In this document: positions 62,304-64,000 of the stretch, piece by piece | How positions within the stretch are numbered: position 1 is the stretch's first letter | How the letters are laid out: the number at the start of each line of letters is the position of its first letter | Source of the DNA: Glycine soja | Taxonomy: Eukaryota > Streptophyta > Magnoliopsida > Fabales > Fabaceae | Length of the DNA: 64,000 nucleotides | Direction: 5' to 3' | NCBI RefSeq assembly: GCF_004193775.1 | Contig: NC_041003.1 | Span: 45,575,611-45,639,610, forward strand | Position numbers and translations under genes: made by a program | Notes under the pieces: model-generated | Seen by the model: only the letters and a program-made list of their open reading frames with translations | What the model was told of the DNA's origin: nothing | Database searches by the model: none

Positions 62304-62783
62304 TCACCCAAATAACATTGTGACTGACAGTGCTCCCAAACCAGCCAAAACTAGCAACCCCACAAGTCTGTTTTGTGCAGCAGAGTAATAGTATGCATAT
62401 GCATCCCCCGGCACACCGGTTACATATATGAACCTTGGCGGCGGCGGTGTTGGAGGTGGCCGTGATGATGATGGTGGTGGTGGTGGTGGTAGTGGCGATG
62501 AATCATCACAACTCTCTGGTGGGGTTGGAGAGGAAATATCTGGAAGGAATAACGGTGGCGGCGAAGGTGGAGGAGGTGATAGAAGTTGATCATCACATGG
62601 GCTTCCACAAGGACATGATCCACATTTGATTTCAGTGTGTGTTGGCTGAGAACTCAGTGATTGGTCTAATTTGCTAGAAAATGTGTTGGCATAAACCGGA
62701 GATGAAATTGTAATGCAGAAAAGAAGCAGCACTACTATTGTGAGTTTTTGAGGAGTCAAACTCTTTGTTGGAGGAGACACCAT
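62304..62783 (-). CDS. Proline-rich, extensin-like secreted protein with hydrophobic C terminus
   Basis: Single-exon gene of 159 residues. Residues about 14-32 form a signal peptide (KLTIVVLLLFCITISSPVYA). A Cys-rich motif KCGSCPCGSPCDD follows, then Pro-rich blocks (SPPPPSPPP, PLPPPPPPSSSRPPPTPPPP) of extensin type, a YVTGVPGDAYAYYYSA segment, and a hydrophobic C-terminal run (LVGLLVLAGLGALSVTMLFG) that fits a GPI-attachment or membrane tail. It is therefore probably a cell-surface or wall protein. The start at 62783 gives the signal peptide a normal position; the open frame extends 48 codons further upstream, but that extension looks like leader and promoter. No named family member could be assigned. 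Confidence 0.8.
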   Translation of the reverse strand: MVSPPTKSLTPQKLTIVVLLLFCITISSPVYANTFSSKLDQSLSSQPTHTEIKCGSCPCGSPCDDQLLSPPPPSPPPLFLPDISSPTPPESCDDSSPLPPPPPPSSSRPPPTPPPPRFIYVTGVPGDAYAYYYSAAQNRLVGLLVLAGLGALSVTMLFG

Positions 62784-62977
62784 TGTGTTGTGGAGTTGTA
62801 GGTATTTGGAATTTGGTTCCTTCTGAGCCAAGGTATATAAATTAGAGATTGTATAAATATAATTTTTTGTAACTGTTGTAAGCATATTCTTACCTTTTGC
62901 ATGAAGTATATGGTGACGAGACATCAATTACAAGACAAAGCTCTCTTCCTCATCATTCTCTCTGATACACCTCAGGG

Positions 62978-63238
62978 CTTATTTGGTTATTCTTTTCTAG
63001 AAATATTTTTAAGAGAAAATAAATAAGTTTCTAAAATGAATTCCCTACTAAATAATCATTAGTTAATTCACAGATGTCATTACATCTTTTAGGAAAATTA
63101 TATGAAAAATTTCTATAAATTAACTAATGATTACTTAACGAAGAATTCATTTTAATTTATAAAAAAAATTCATTTTATTTTCTTTTTATTCTTCTTAGAA
63201 TTGCTTTTAGAAAAATGCATCCAAACATACACTTGTTT
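62978..63238. mobile_element. MITE with long imperfect inverted repeats
   Basis: Left end GCTTATTTGGTTATTC and right end (reversed) GTATGTTTGGATGCATTTTT; inside, AAAATGAATTC and AATCATTAGTTAATT on the left recur inverted on the right. About 260 bp, no coding content. Confidence 0.6.
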
Positions 63239-64000
63239 AATTTCTATGGCTTTTGCAAGGTGTTCAAACGTCTAAGTGTTCAGTTTCTAGCGAATTGGAC
63301 TATCTATTAAAGGAAAAATAATGAGGTAATATAGAATTATATTCGTAATTAATTAGTTATTGTTTCTACCAGTCAATAATCAGTTCTCCTTAATGTAGCA
63401 GAGAAAGTAAACTCAATTAGATTACAAAGCTTAGTTGTTACACAAAATTCTTAATTAGTTGGATTTGCATCAGGAAACAATAGAAGAGAATGGCTACTTC
63501 ACTTTGTATAAAGTGGAAAGCTGGCATTATTCCTCCCCATACGTGAACAAATTATTGGCACCTTCATTTTATGTACCTTTCACCTAACATATTAGTATCT
63601 CATTATTCTGTTTTTTTTTTTTTTCCTTTTAGAATGAACCTTGTAACTATTCTGCGGAAGTAGAATTACACTAGCCTTTAGCATATTTTGAATAATTTAT
63701 TTAAAGACTATAGTATAGATTTTCTATTCAATCGTGTAACATTTAAGTTGTACCTTCTTTAAAAGCCAACATTTGACGCGTTGTAGTAAAAGATTGTATT
63801 GGGATAAGAAACTAAGAAAGGAATCAGATGTTGTGGAAGGGGATTAAGAAAGTGCACTTCCAACCTGACGCCAGAATTGAACCATTGCCTTTTTTCTCTC
63901 ATCAATCGATCAATTAAACTCTCCATTTACATCACAGATGCATCTAGAGACAGATTTAAAATGGAACATGAACAGAAAAGCAGAAGTTTATGAATAATTT
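63239..64000. other. Intergenic sequence to the window edge
   Basis: No gene, RNA or clear repeat recognised on either strand. Confidence 0.5.

Noticed and set aside
62420..62629. Open frames on both strands rich in His or Val over the proline-rich gene
   Set aside because: Shadows of the Pro-codon repeats in other frames.
62784..62927. 48-codon upstream extension of the proline-rich protein
   Set aside because: It would bury the signal peptide; the Met at 62783 places it correctly.
1..64000. CRISPR arrays, operons, bacterial-type defence or phage systems
   Set aside because: Introns, TATA boxes, Pol III tRNA terminators and plant gene families throughout; no regularly spaced repeats of CRISPR type.

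Overview
This window is nuclear DNA from a dicot plant. The gene complement, the spliceosomal introns, the AT-rich spacers and the transposon families point to a legume, most likely Glycine or a close relative; that placement is inferred from recognition, not from a search. No prokaryotic, organellar or viral genes are seen. All protein genes below were rebuilt by eye by joining exons at GT/AG sites that keep phase.

Layout. 1-3229: 3' part of a cytosolic fructokinase gene (+), with an LTR-like fragment in its first visible intron. 5802-6056: intronless polcalcin-type two-EF-hand protein (+). 7131-9711: six-exon receptor-like cytoplasmic kinase (-). 9712-15400: AT-rich spacer without genes. 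15440-23971 (-): a five-exon HYL1/DRB1-like double-stranded-RNA-binding protein gene, broken by a 4-bp duplication in dsRBD1 and by a deletion in its C-terminal 11-residue repeats, with a decayed copy of its exons 1-2 just downstream. 25312-26766: a non-autonomous Helitron. 26910-27136: tRNA-Asn(GUU) and tRNA-Ser(AGA), convergent. 27830-28140: RNase H fragment of a LINE-like element. 30531-35018: a degenerate Mutator-like element with recognisable terminal inverted repeats, holding a GRF zinc-finger/transmembrane gene and a transposase relic that face each other. 36189-37624: RHD6/RSL-class bHLH gene (+). 37625-52711: a 15-kb gene desert with a PPR fragment, palindromic elements, MITEs and microsatellites. 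52712-56429: two-exon armadillo-repeat protein (+). 58356-61222: five-exon NIP-type aquaporin (+), followed by a LINE reverse-transcriptase remnant. 62304-62783: proline-rich secreted protein (-).

The genes do not form a pathway or cluster; this is ordinary euchromatic gene order with repeats between. Intact-looking genes are the kinase, polcalcin, bHLH, ARM, NIP and proline-rich genes, plus the visible part of fructokinase. The observations most worth a second look are the damaged DRB gene with its satellite copy, the two-gene Mutator-like element, the Helitron, and a 45-bp perfect hairpin inside a palindrome whose arms look tRNA-derived.
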